From NCBI RefSeq assembly GCF_036250695.1, contig NZ_CP109427.1, positions 1 through 64,000 of the forward strand: 64,000 nt of DNA, read 5' to 3'. Both the position numbers and the translations under genes were made by a program. Positions 28,416 through 37,620 of the stretch are shown piece after piece. Under the pieces are notes generated by a model. The model searched no databases. It was not told the origin of the DNA and saw only the letters and a list, made by a program, of their open reading frames with translations. Numbering within the stretch: position 1 is the first letter of the stretch; every line of letters begins with the position of its first letter. The stretch comes from Streptomyces sp. NBC_01497. Lineage in GTDB: Bacteria; Actinomycetota; Actinomycetes; Streptomycetales; Streptomycetaceae.

Positions 28416-29005
28416 GGCGCCTCTGCCTTCGGGCCGGTGTCCGCTTGGCCGGTTGCGGGTGCGGTATCGGTTTCACCGACTGCGGGCGGCGGCTGGGAGA
28501 AGAGGTGATCGTGGCGGTTGTCGCTGACGATGCCGCAGTGGGACATCTCCTGGATGACGCCGTGTTTCATCAGCGCGTACTCCAGCCGCCATCCAGCCGC
28601 TTTGAGCAGCAGGTCGATGAGCGAGTCCCGTCCGGTCCACCAGGCGTGTTCCCGCAGCAGGCACAGGGTGCCGTCTCCGTTGACGTGCCAGCGGGTCTGG
28701 GTCCACTCCTGGGGCAGCGGTACGGGGTCCAGGGGCTGCAGAGAGGGCTCCACCATGGGGTAGGCCTGGTTGTAGGCAACGGTCAGGCGCAGCCCCTGCT
28801 CCCCCACCCAGGCACTGAGGTTCGGCGGTTCTGGACGGTCGAACGGCCAGCGCGGCAGGACGCCGGTCCAGGTGCCGGCGCCGTCACTGTTCCACACCAG
28901 GGCGCTGAACCGGGCGGTGATCTCGGCCTGGTCCCTTTCAAGACGCCGGGGTTCGGCTTTCCACCATGTGATCGGTTCAGGTTCGGGCCTGACCATGGCC
29001 GTCAT
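28409..29005 (-). CDS. Stand-alone E2-like conjugating enzyme of CBASS
   Basis: The 198-residue protein carries an E2/UBC-like pattern: the YPMVEPSLQPLDP loop (~82-94) followed by a conserved His-x-Asn-Gly-Asp-Gly-Thr-Leu-Cys stretch with the probable catalytic C115, and a terminal pair of helices. The last ~30 residues are a low-complexity tail. It accepts the activated substrate from the E1 gene just downstream and should ligate the CD-NTase C terminus to a target. ATG 29005 overlaps the CD-NTase stop (ATGA). Confidence 0.78.
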   Translation of the reverse strand: MTAMVRPEPEPITWWKAEPRRLERDQAEITARFSALVWNSDGAGTWTGVLPRWPFDRPEPPNLSAWVGEQGLRLTVAYNQAYPMVEPSLQPLDPVPLPQEWTQTRWHVNGDGTLCLLREHAWWTGRDSLIDLLLKAAGWRLEYALMKHGVIQEMSHCGIVSDNRHDHLFSQPPPAVGETDTAPATGQADTGPKAEAPC

Positions 29006-29967
29006 CCCTGGGGTGCGTCCTTGATCGGCCGAGGTGCGATCAGGGCGGGTGTGCCCGTGATCTTCGACGTGGGCTTGGCGGGTGCGGGAAAACCGTCGCC
29101 GAAGATGTCCTGCCACAGTCGCAGCGCACCGTCGGTGTCCCCGGCAGCAGCAGCGGCGCAGGCCCGCTCAGCGAGGTCCGCGGCATCGGCGAACGCGTCG
29201 GAGAGTCCGGCGTAGTCCAGGTCGGGCTGCACCTCCCCGCACAGGCCCGCGGGATCCGAGACTCCTTCGTTGACCCTGACCGCGGCGGCGGTGAAGAACG
29301 TCTTCAGTCCTTCCGCGCGGCTGCCCTCTTTCGGCATGCACTTCAGTGCGAGGACCTCCACGACCAGGGACTTGACGCGGCCCTGGACCGGCGCACTGTG
29401 GCGCCAGTCTTTGAGTACCCGCACCAGCGGGCGGAAGTGCTCCCACTCGCCCTGGTGCTCGGCGACCTTGCGGATCAGGTACTCCGGGTCTGCCGGGACC
29501 CAGCGGCGGTTGAGCTTCTCCGGGATCAGCAGGGTGCCGTCGCTCTGGCGCAGTGCCGGCATGACGTCGACCGTGAACGCCTCCTCCTCGTCCTTGTCGT
29601 CCAGGAAGCATTTGACCGCATGGTTGCGCGGAGCGGCCCGACGGACTTCCTGGGCGACGGTGCCGTAGGTCTGGCCCAGCCGGTGGATCTGACCGCTGGC
29701 GTGCTCCAGGGCATCGCCCGCGCTGTCGCCCGGTGCGCCCCAGCCCGGGTGCGCGGCCGCGTCGTAGACCACGACTATGTCCACGTCGTGGATGGGCTTG
29801 AGCTGGGTGCTTCGGCTCAGGGATCCCGAGCCGAACGTCTCCAGGACGTCCTCCTCGCCGAGCAGGGCCTTCTTGAAGGTGTCCCGGCGCTCGCGCGCCA
29901 GCTTGACCTGGTCGATATCGGCGTTGACCTCTCCCTGGAGCTGATCGAACGCGTCGTTGATCCCCAT
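29002..29967 (-). CDS. CBASS CD-NTase (cyclic oligonucleotide synthase)
   Basis: The 321-residue nucleotidyltransferase has the CD-NTase signature: GSGSLSRST (~46-54), D61 and D63 in HDVDIVVVYD, and the third acidic residue D134 in FTVDVMPAL. It would make a cyclic di- or trinucleotide on phage infection and activate the SAVED effector encoded upstream. ATG 29967 follows GAGGAGG by six bases, so it is preferred to the adjoining GTG 29970. The C-terminal end (IKDAPQG) finishes in Gly, consistent with a C-terminal carboxylate used by the E1/E2 pair. Confidence 0.9.
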   Translation of the reverse strand: MGINDAFDQLQGEVNADIDQVKLARERRDTFKKALLGEEDVLETFGSGSLSRSTQLKPIHDVDIVVVYDAAAHPGWGAPGDSAGDALEHASGQIHRLGQTYGTVAQEVRRAAPRNHAVKCFLDDKDEEEAFTVDVMPALRQSDGTLLIPEKLNRRWVPADPEYLIRKVAEHQGEWEHFRPLVRVLKDWRHSAPVQGRVKSLVVEVLALKCMPKEGSRAEGLKTFFTAAAVRVNEGVSDPAGLCGEVQPDLDYAGLSDAFADAADLAERACAAAAAGDTDGALRLWQDIFGDGFPAPAKPTSKITGTPALIAPRPIKDAPQG

Positions 29968-30204
29968 CACGTGCCTCCTCAGGCTCGTCGTTCAGCCCGA
30001 GTGCGCGCCGCCGCCGGCCGTCAGGAGACGGTCGGCGGGCGAGCTGGCAGCACCGACAGCTGTTCCTTCCGACAAGCCTAGGACCCGCCACTGACAACGC
30101 CCCGGCGTCGTCAGCCGCCGCCTGCGGGGCGGGGTGGTGCCGGGGCGTTCAGATGTGTGGTGGGGTCCGTAGCGCCTGCTTCTTGAGGCTGAGGCGGGTG
30201 TGGT

Positions 30205-31674
30205 TCAGGCGTCCACGGTGAAGGCCGCCTCGTAGACGTCCTGCGTTGCCACGTGCTCGTACACCACGGTGGGGCGCAGCCGGTTCCAGCGGTGGCCGAG
30301 CAGCAGGGCCAGGCCCATGGGGCATGCCTGGAAGAGGTGGATCCGGGATGCGCCGCGGCTGGCCGTACGAAGAGCGTCACGGATACCGACGGCCAGGGCG
30401 TTGGCGGTGGCGGCGTCGGGGATCGAGTTGTCCTTGGCGCCGGTGGGCGGGCGCAGGACCAGGAGGCGCGATACCGGTAGTTGCCGGTATCGCAGGAACT
30501 CCAGGACGTCGGCGGTGGGGTCGGTGGCCACCGCGATGGCCACGGCCAGGTCCTGGCCCCGGCCGATCGCGTGGGTCTCCTGGGCGGGGGCGAGCGCCGT
30601 GTCGTAGGGCTCGGTGGAGGACCAGAGTTGGCCGCGCTGGAGTACTGCCAAGTCGGCGCCGGTGACCATGCGGAAGGCGCTGCCGGTGAGGAAGGCGGGC
30701 GCAAGGCGCAGGCTGCCGGTTACCGCCACGGCGGCTGTTCCGGGGGGAAGCCGGTGGGGCGCCGCCTCGATCTCCTCCTGGAGCTGCACCCAGGTAGCGG
30801 GGGCCTTGGGGCGGTACTTGGAGTAGGCGGTGTCTCCCTCGAAGCGGTCGGCCCAGTCGACAGCGTAGTCGGCGTCGTCGGCCATCGGGTCGGGCTTGAG
30901 GGTGGCGATCGACACGACGGCGCGGTTGGGACCGGCCGTGAGCGCGAGCGTCTGGACGGCATCGGTGATCTGGGCCAGGGACAGCGTGCGCTGACCGTTG
31001 ATCACCTGGCGGGCCACCCAGTCCGCGCCGGCCTGCACCGCAGCCGTGTCGGGGCGAAGGCCCGCAGCGAACATCAGCAGCTGCAGGTGTTCGTGGAGGT
31101 GCAAGGGGTCGCGGGCGATGTCGAAACGCAGCACGCGCAGCAGGTCGAGAAGCTGCTCTTCGTCTGTCCCGGCGTTCGCCGCCCAGCGCCCGCGGGCTTG
31201 GCCTTTCGCGGATCGGGGTCCTTGCTGACCGGCCTTGGGCATGAGGGTCTGGGTACGTGGATCACGCAGCGAGACGAGCGAGTCAGCGGGGTCGGGCGCC
31301 CGGTTGCTGATCAGTGCCACGTCGACCGGCACCCCGTCGACGGTCAGACGTTGCCAGCTCTGGGTGATCTTCTTCAGGAGCGAGGGGCCGCCGGAGGCGC
31401 TGGGAGTGAACAGGTACGTCTCGTTGACGGGGGTGGCGGCGTCAGCGGTGTACTTCACCTGGGCGTAGGTGTGCGGAGGGCTGGCCCGGTACAGGACAAC
31501 GTCGTCCAGATTGCCCACCTGGTCGGCCTCGACACCGACGCAGACAACCGGGTTGGGTGCGCGGGTAGCGGCGTCCCGCAGTGCTGTGACGCAGCCCTGC
31601 CAGGCCCAGAGCCACTGGTATTTATCGCCGGCAATCCGCACGCCGGTGGGACCGGGGGCCGGAAGTTCAGGCAT
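30205..31674 (-). CDS. cap4: Cap4-like CBASS effector: endonuclease plus SAVED domain
   Basis: The 489-residue protein joins an N-terminal PD-(D/E)xK-type nuclease (DUF4297-like; E49, D57/D58, and Q72-V73-K74 in YAQVKYT) to a C-terminal SAVED sensor (~370-489; LPVSRLLVLRPP, then IHLFQACPMGLALLLGHRWN and a final VVYEHVATQDVYEAAFTV). The SAVED part binds the cyclic oligonucleotide and switches on DNA degradation. It is the first gene of the leftward operon, 237 bp before the CD-NTase. GGAG about nine bases upstream supports ATG 31674; the frame upstream is out-of-family. Confidence 0.85.
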   Translation of the reverse strand: MPELPAPGPTGVRIAGDKYQWLWAWQGCVTALRDAATRAPNPVVCVGVEADQVGNLDDVVLYRASPPHTYAQVKYTADAATPVNETYLFTPSASGGPSLLKKITQSWQRLTVDGVPVDVALISNRAPDPADSLVSLRDPRTQTLMPKAGQQGPRSAKGQARGRWAANAGTDEEQLLDLLRVLRFDIARDPLHLHEHLQLLMFAAGLRPDTAAVQAGADWVARQVINGQRTLSLAQITDAVQTLALTAGPNRAVVSIATLKPDPMADDADYAVDWADRFEGDTAYSKYRPKAPATWVQLQEEIEAAPHRLPPGTAAVAVTGSLRLAPAFLTGSAFRMVTGADLAVLQRGQLWSSTEPYDTALAPAQETHAIGRGQDLAVAIAVATDPTADVLEFLRYRQLPVSRLLVLRPPTGAKDNSIPDAATANALAVGIRDALRTASRGASRIHLFQACPMGLALLLGHRWNRLRPTVVYEHVATQDVYEAAFTVDA

Positions 31675-31784
31675 GAGGTCCGCTCCGTGATCTTGGGGGT
31701 GAGCTGCAGCTGTTCGAGGGCTTCGACTTCCCATTGCACGGGATGGTCGTATCGAAGCCGTAGCGGCGGGCGAAGGCCGGCCAT

Positions 31785-32271
31785 CACGGGTCGTCGCGCT
31801 TGCCCGCGGCCGCGGGCAGAGCGTACTGCTGGACCTGGTCGTGGGTGAGCAGGCCCGCGCCGCGCTCGCGGATGCCGGCGCTCTCATGAAACGGCTCCCC
31901 GAGAGAGAAGGGGCGGACACCTGGTTGGCGTACGGCGAGAAGAAGCACCGCGTCCACCTCAGCCACGCCTACACCACGCTCGCAGACACGGCCCGCGCCC
32001 GCGAGAGCCAGCAGCGGGCGCCGGAGCTGTCGGCGTCGGCCAGCACCGTGACGCGCGCCCTGCTGCACATCGACGCCGGCCGCCTGTGCCCACCACGACG
32101 GCGACAGCGAACAGGCCTGCCGCCGTACGACTGCCACCCTGGCCACGCTGCTGGCCGACTACCGCACCCGCCTGGTCCACCGCTGCGCCCTGGACCCGTA
32201 CGAGGCGATCCCCCACCGAGCGCCATCACGAGTGCGCCGTACGGAAGTTGCGGGACGTCCTGGCCCTCTGA
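31785..32271 (+). pseudogene. Relic of an XRE/TPR-type regulator, C-terminal part
   Basis: Fragments typical of the TPR half of Streptomyces helix-turn-helix regulators appear in three successive frames. They are ADAGALMKRLPEREGADTWL with VHLSHAYTTLADTARARESQ (from ~31850), then ACAHHDGDSEQACRRTTATL (from ~32080), then TERHHECAVRKLRDVLAL before the stop at 32269-32271. At least two frameshifts separate them and the helix-turn-helix is absent. Confidence 0.6.
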
Positions 32272-32295
32272 CTCGGATTTCTGAGCGCGATCGTG

Positions 32296-33348
32296 CTATC
32301 GCTGCACCGGGCGGCCGACGGTCCACAGGTCGCCTGGGGCGCGGATGAACGCGCCGTGGGCGAGCATGTCCCTCTTCAACTGCGCGGCGGAGACCGTGTG
32401 GCCGCGTCGGGCGAGCGCGTCACGCAGTTCGCCGGGCATCAGGGGCCGGCCGCAGCGCGCGAGGTAGCGGGCGGCCAACTGCTCGCTGGTCGGGTAGACC
32501 GGGGGCTCTACCACCAGAAGTGAGTCACTGAGCGTCTGGTGCTCCATCATCCCGGCTTCGGCCAGCTCCAGCAGCGGCATAGCTGCATCCCCCATCCGCG
32601 AGAGGCCCCGCCGCCAGTTGTCGCGGGTCAGGTAGCCGCGGTGGTAGCACCACCACAGCAGGCCGCCCACGGCGGCCGTCGCGGCCAGCGGGTTGCGCGC
32701 GACAAGGGCCACCAGGCGGTGGGTGCCCTCGCCGAACAGCCGGAGTACCAGCTCGATGAGTACCAGGCCGTTCGCGGCGGTGGCCTCCAGGCCGGCCAGG
32801 CGCAGCACGCTCTGGGCGACGGGGATCCACTCGATGACGGCGAACCCGAAGCGGGCGAAGACACTGTACTGGGAGACGATGACGCACGGCCCCAGGAACT
32901 CTGCGAGCGCCATCGTGGGCGCGTCGTCCGGGTCGCCCCGGTACTTCAGCGGCATCTCCCGGTCGACCCGCAGGATGTGACGGGTCCGCCAGGACAGGTG
33001 ATCACGGATCTCCAGGTCGACCACCCGAAGGGCGGGCCATATCTGCTGATCGAGCACGCGGCGTGCCTGACGCTCCGCTACCTCGAAGTGGTCGGCCATC
33101 TTGGCCAGGTGTTCGTCGACTTCGCCGGGGACGTGCGCGGCGGTGTACGGGGTGGCGTGGCCGGTGCCGGCCAGCGCGGTGACCCGGTCCTGCCGGCCGC
33201 CGTGCCTGGCCAGAGAGCAGGCTTCGACCAGCAGCGCATTGGCATCGAGGATGGGCAGCAGCGTCGGCCGGTCTAGCACCATGGGGTTGAACGCCGATCC
33301 GGAGGAGACCAGCAGTGGCGGTGCCAAGTCGGCACGGTCGAGCATCAT
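32296..33348 (-). CDS. PIN-domain protein with membrane segments
   Basis: The product is 350 residues. The N-terminal ~170 residues have a PIN-nuclease layout: LLPILDANALL (D35), AAHVPGEVDEHLAKM with acidic residues near 76-79, VVDLEIRD, and GDPDDAPTMALAEFLGPCVIVSQYSVFARFG near 150-180. Two hydrophobic stretches follow (~190-215 and a NPLAATAAVGGLLWWCYH stretch), then a C-terminal winged-helix-like region (EQLAARYLARCGRPLM and following). PIN domains cleave RNA or DNA. Tethering one to the membrane suggests an abortive-infection or toxin role, but no antitoxin partner is adjacent. Confidence 0.7.
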   Translation of the reverse strand: MMLDRADLAPPLLVSSGSAFNPMVLDRPTLLPILDANALLVEACSLARHGGRQDRVTALAGTGHATPYTAAHVPGEVDEHLAKMADHFEVAERQARRVLDQQIWPALRVVDLEIRDHLSWRTRHILRVDREMPLKYRGDPDDAPTMALAEFLGPCVIVSQYSVFARFGFAVIEWIPVAQSVLRLAGLEATAANGLVLIELVLRLFGEGTHRLVALVARNPLAATAAVGGLLWWCYHRGYLTRDNWRRGLSRMGDAAMPLLELAEAGMMEHQTLSDSLLVVEPPVYPTSEQLAARYLARCGRPLMPGELRDALARRGHTVSAAQLKRDMLAHGAFIRAPGDLWTVGRPVQR

Positions 33349-33504
33349 GGACCAAGTGTCGCCAGCCCCACTGACATGCGGGCAGGATTTTCGGTCCGGC
33401 ACCGGTCCGCTCTGGCAGCCAAGCTCATAACCGCGTACGCGAGCAGGCCTGGCCTGAAGGCCGGGCCACTCGTGTAACCCCTCTACTCCCCCAGCCGGGC
33501 CCGC

Positions 33505-33838
33505 GAACGAAGACGTTGCCGGTGCTGGAGCGGCGGTGCCGCTCGGACAGTCCCGGCACCTACTCGACGAACGTCTTGCGGGAACAGCTCTTCCGGTCAC
33601 AGAAGTACCGGCGGACCCGCAGCCGGACTATGACCCGGCGAGACCCCAACAGCCTTTCTTCTAGGGCATGTTGGTACGTGCTGTGTCTGCGCCTCACCTG
33701 TTTCCGGCAGTCCGGGCACCGGCCCGGGCGCGCGGTGGACACCGCGTCCACCACAAGGACGTCGGAGGAGTCGCTGACGCGCTCCACTCGCACATCGATC
33801 CCCGGAAACAGCACAGCCTCGACCGTCTTGCTCGCCAT
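33505..33838 (-). pseudogene. Remnant of an ISL3-family transposase (N-terminal zinc region)
   Basis: A 92-codon piece reads GRCPDCRKQVRRRHSTYQ, then RRYFCDRKSCSRKTFVE, which is the zinc-binding head of an ISL3 transposase. It stops at an amber codon where the family continues with Gln, and the same frame runs on as VPGLSERHRRSSTG before losing similarity. The rest of the transposase and any terminal repeats are missing. It is a different ISL3 lineage from the complete IS at 23852. Confidence 0.72.
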
Positions 33839-33922
33839 TCCAGGACATACTCTGCCGAAGCGATCCCTCGCTCATTTCGCTGACCGGGATCGGGGTAGCC
33901 GTCGACAGACCTGCCTGACCGG

Positions 33923-36139
33923 CTACAGCGCGCCGGCCGCCGCCGCGCGGTCACGGATGGTTCGCAGGCTGACGCGTACTCCGTTCTCGTCTTCGATGTG
34001 CCATTCGTTCATGCCCTGGCAGGTCTTGGTGCCACGGGCGACGGCCCCGGCCTCGTCGACCCGGCCGTAGGGCGTGCCTCCGGTCGCAGCGAGGATGATG
34101 CCGCCGTTCGCGTCGATGGTGGCCCAGTGCTCGGTGGCGCGGTAGGTGAGCACGATCCGGGTGTCGGCTGTCAGAACTTGGGCGTCGATCATCCTGGCCA
34201 CGTCGGTGCGTCGGCCAGAAGCCGCTCTGCGCCGTGGAGGGGCCTGGCGCGGACGGGCGACCGGCTGGCTGGCGTCGCGTTGCGGAGGTGCAACGGCAGC
34301 AGAGACGGGCAACCCCAGGCGTTCGGGTTTCCAGATGCATTCGAACAGGCGCAGATACAGCTCCTGCCGGGTCTCGATGACCGTGGTCATGGTCTCTCTC
34401 GGCCCGAAGGCCCGCATGTGCTTGTCGAGTTGGTGTGCCTTGATGAAGTCCCGCAGCTCAGGGTTGCGGTGATCGTATTCAGGGGCCATGACGCCCAGGA
34501 GGACGTTGTTGCGGGCGTAGAGGCGGTTCTTGTCGCCGAAGGGGAGGTCATTGATACTGGAGTTCTCTCGGCCCCTCAGCAGGCCGAGGCCACCGAGTTG
34601 GTTGCGGCGGCTGCGGAAGACGACCGGGTCAGGGATGTCACCGGCGACGCGATGGTGGTGGTTGGCCCACAGGTGTTCTATGTGGAACTGGTCGCGGTCG
34701 AGGTAGGCGAGGATGTCGAAGGGCTTTTTGCAGGCCTCGTCGGCGTAAGCGGTGGCGCGGGCGAGGAGATAGCGGATCTGATGGGCGTTGTTGCCTCGCA
34801 GGCCCAGGGTGATTGCTTCGCGCACCGGGTTCCCGTTTTGCTGGGCGAGGTCGCCCAGTGTGGAGGCGACGTCGGCGACGGTGCGGCAGCCGCGCAGGAG
34901 GGGGACGAGCTCGGTGTGGACCAGGGCGTCGGCGTCGGCGGACTGGACGGGCAGATCCTGCAGGATCCGCAGGGCGTACCAGCGGTCGATGTAGGAGGCG
35001 ACAAGGCGGCCCTTGTCCTTGGCGTCGGTGGGCCGGTCGTCGGGGGCGATGGCAGCGAGCACGGCGACGGACTGGACGCCGAGGCCGTTGCGCTCGTTGA
35101 ACAGCACCGTCTCCAGGCGGTCGCCGTCCATCTTCAGGGTGCGGGTGGCGGCGAGGACGGGCCTGTACAGACGGGCCGTCCTCAGCAGATTCTGCACGAA
35201 GTTGAGGAAGTGATCGGGGCGTCCCGGGGTCAGGCCGAGGTACTCCGCGTTGTGGCGTACCCACACGTTGAGGTTGGTGGTGATCTGGCGGCGGTCCTCG
35301 TCGCAGTCCTCGCGCGCGCAGCGGGCAAGGAGGTATGCCTTGAGGAAGCGGGATGCCGCCTGGGGGTCATCGCGGTCGGTGGAGAGTTCCCGCAGCATCT
35401 CCTGCCACTGGGTATTCAGCTGATCTTCAGCGGAGCCGACGTTGGACAGCAGATGGCTCTTGAGGAGGTCGACGGTGGTGAGGCGGGCGCCGCGGTCATT
35501 CATCGTCTCGAACATGCGGTAGCCGTGGTCGGGGCCTGCCGCGCGGATGCCCACCAGGACCACGCGTGTCAGGAGCCATTCGGTGAAGGGGTGGAGTTTC
35601 TCGGCGTCGAGTTCCTCGGCGAGCTGGGATTCGATCTGCTGGCCGCGTGCCCACAGGTTGCGGCGGGAGAGGGAGTCCCCCGCGCCGGCCTCGTATTTGC
35701 GGCCCTCGCTGACGGCTTGCAAGACGGGGTCGTGGTCGGTGATGGCGACGCTGAAGTGCTTCCCGTCGGTCGTGATGACACGGTTGAGTTGGTCGACCGT
35801 GTGGGTATCACCGGCTTCCTGGGCCGACAGTCTCAGCTGCAAAAAGAGCAGGTGCAAAGTGACGAAGCGCTGCTGACCGTCGACGAGGAAGCGGCGCTTT
35901 TCCGACGGCTCGTGGTAGACGAAGGGGCCGAGGAAGTACTGCGGCGCGGTGTGGGGGCGGCGCCGGTACGCGGAGTCGCCCAACCAGTGCTTGAACGAAT
36001 CGCACAAGTCCCGCAGCAGGGTGCGGACTTCTTCGTCACCCCAGGTGTAGTCACGCTGGTAGTAGTCGATCTCGTACGTCACGTCACGGAACAGCTCATT
36101 CAGGTTGAATCCCTGAGACCTGATCTCGTCCGCCCCCAC
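33923..36139 (-). CDS. GmrSD-type single-polypeptide endonuclease (DUF262 + DUF1524 HNH) with RAMA-like tail
   Basis: This 738-residue protein has an N-terminal DUF262/ParB-like NTPase (YYQRDYTW at ~26-33, YFLGPFVYHE, FLVDGQQRFVTLHLLFLQ with DGQQR at ~87-91) and a DUF1524 HNH nuclease around ~485 (QFHIEHLWANHHHR, then RNQLGGLGLL and NSSINDLPFGDKNRLY). The last ~85 residues resemble a RAMA/DUF4357-type module (GGIILAATGGTPYGRV, TKTCQGMNEWHIEDENGVRV). GmrSD enzymes are type IV restriction systems that cut modified phage DNA. RAMA modules are thought to read modified bases, so the fusion fits a reader-cutter design (inference). GTG 36139 is chosen because GGAGGGG precedes it; ATG 36166 is the alternative. 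Confidence 0.82.
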   Translation of the reverse strand: MGADEIRSQGFNLNELFRDVTYEIDYYQRDYTWGDEEVRTLLRDLCDSFKHWLGDSAYRRRPHTAPQYFLGPFVYHEPSEKRRFLVDGQQRFVTLHLLFLQLRLSAQEAGDTHTVDQLNRVITTDGKHFSVAITDHDPVLQAVSEGRKYEAGAGDSLSRRNLWARGQQIESQLAEELDAEKLHPFTEWLLTRVVLVGIRAAGPDHGYRMFETMNDRGARLTTVDLLKSHLLSNVGSAEDQLNTQWQEMLRELSTDRDDPQAASRFLKAYLLARCAREDCDEDRRQITTNLNVWVRHNAEYLGLTPGRPDHFLNFVQNLLRTARLYRPVLAATRTLKMDGDRLETVLFNERNGLGVQSVAVLAAIAPDDRPTDAKDKGRLVASYIDRWYALRILQDLPVQSADADALVHTELVPLLRGCRTVADVASTLGDLAQQNGNPVREAITLGLRGNNAHQIRYLLARATAYADEACKKPFDILAYLDRDQFHIEHLWANHHHRVAGDIPDPVVFRSRRNQLGGLGLLRGRENSSINDLPFGDKNRLYARNNVLLGVMAPEYDHRNPELRDFIKAHQLDKHMRAFGPRETMTTVIETRQELYLRLFECIWKPERLGLPVSAAVAPPQRDASQPVARPRQAPPRRRAASGRRTDVARMIDAQVLTADTRIVLTYRATEHWATIDANGGIILAATGGTPYGRVDEAGAVARGTKTCQGMNEWHIEDENGVRVSLRTIRDRAAAAGAL

Positions 36140-36364
36140 GCAACCACCCCTCCACCTGCCAGGCATATCCCGTCATGCTCCCAATCCGGCGCCGCGGCGT
36201 ACAGACGGCGCGGGAGTCTGGTCGGCAGCGTGCAGAAACATCGGCGCAGGCGACTATGTCGTCCCCAGCCCGTCAGGGCCGGGCGATGCTGCTGCCCATG
36301 CAGCCGCCGGCGACCGCACGACGGCTGCTGCTCCGCGGATTGCCTTCTGGACGGGCCGACCGGG

Positions 36365-37333
36365 TCATTGGGCCGGGGACGGTGGTGGCTTGCGGCCTGC
36401 ACCGGACGGGTGGTGGAAGATGTCGAGTGCCCTGGCCGGGTTCAGCAGCTCCTGCGCGATGATGGGCGGCGCGGCCAGGGTGACGATGCCCCGGATCCAG
36501 TCGGCGGATGTCGTGTAGGCCACGATCGCGGTGGTCTCCCAAAGCGACAGGGGTTCCACCGCGGTGCATGCGTCTGGGTCGCTTCCAAGGGGAGGAAGCC
36601 GCACGCTGACCTCCACGCTCTCCGCGCCAGCGTGGGCGGTGTCTCTGTCGGAGAGCTGAAGCCGGGCGCTGAGGGCGTAGGCGGCATAGTCCGGGCTGGT
36701 GCTGTCGGTCGAGTCCTGCCGCTGCCGCCACTCCTGCCAGATTCGTGCCGACTGCGTGGTGGCTCCAACCTGCTGCAGCTCGACGGTGGCCTGGTGGAGT
36801 AGGGCCGTTTCGATGATGCTCTGTTGTTCTCTACACCGGCGTTCCACGCAGGCGACGGCGCGTTCCAGCGTGGAGCGGGCCCAGTCGTGCAGCCAGGGGT
36901 GCGCCTGCAGGCCGTGTGCAGTCTGCGACAGCTCAGTCTGCAGGGTCCGCCAGTGATCCCAGTTGAAGTTCGGCCCCAGGAAGTCCGGTACGTAGGCGGG
37001 TTCTTCCCGGCTCTCTGCTTCCTCGGCCTCTTCGGCGAGAAGCTCACAGAGTGAAACAAGGTCGACGAGGACATCCGACAGAGAGTTGTCAGCGGTAACG
37101 GTTTCCACCCGGCAGCATCCGCACATGCGGGATGCGATGTCCGCGTCGAAGCGAGCACGACGTGCTTCCCGTGGGCGGGCGCTTGGCCGGGCACCGCATC
37201 TGCGATCGCTGTGTACGTGGGTGCGGTCCGGCCGCGTGACCACATCCATCTGCCGGCCGTAGAACCGGTCGACGGGGATGTTGTAGCGGCTCATCAGCCC
37301 GACGGGAATAGAATCTGCCAAGGCGCTCTGCAC
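36365..37333 (-). CDS. Protein of unknown function upstream of the GmrSD-type gene
   Basis: It encodes up to 322 residues with no recognised domain. The region from ~75 (ADNSLSDVLVDLVSLCELLA) onward is largely helical. A Cys-rich ASRMCGCCRVE segment lies near residue 70. ATG 37294 and internal starts are alternatives to GTG 37333, and the Arg-rich residues 30-65 may not be translated. It is co-directional with, and ~225 bp upstream of, the GmrSD-type nuclease, so it may be a functional partner. 37334-37620 contains nothing recognised. Confidence 0.5.
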   Translation of the reverse strand: MQSALADSIPVGLMSRYNIPVDRFYGRQMDVVTRPDRTHVHSDRRCGARPSARPREARRARFDADIASRMCGCCRVETVTADNSLSDVLVDLVSLCELLAEEAEEAESREEPAYVPDFLGPNFNWDHWRTLQTELSQTAHGLQAHPWLHDWARSTLERAVACVERRCREQQSIIETALLHQATVELQQVGATTQSARIWQEWRQRQDSTDSTSPDYAAYALSARLQLSDRDTAHAGAESVEVSVRLPPLGSDPDACTAVEPLSLWETTAIVAYTTSADWIRGIVTLAAPPIIAQELLNPARALDIFHHPSGAGRKPPPSPAQ

Positions 37334-37620
37334 CTGGCCAGGCTAGGCCGCGGGGCAGTCGCGGGTGAGGGGAAGACTGCGTTGGTTCATGGTCTGGCCG
37401 ATGCAGCGACAAGGCCGGTGCCGCTTCGTTCACGAAGAGTCGCAACCGGGTGGGCTTGCGACCGGTTTGTGGCACCCAAGGTCCAGCAGGACGCGCCCCG
37501 GCCGACCGAAGGCAGGCCGGGGCGGCAGTAGCGGAGTCTCCGCCGAAACGGCGACGTCGGTGGGGCAATTCGTCGATGCGCCGAGGTTCGACAACTCATC
37601 GGTCGCCGGCCACGGCGCAT

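Noticed and set aside
33998..36802. 934-codon frame antisense to the GmrSD-type gene
   Set aside because: It is a shadow; the opposite strand carries DUF262 and HNH motifs.
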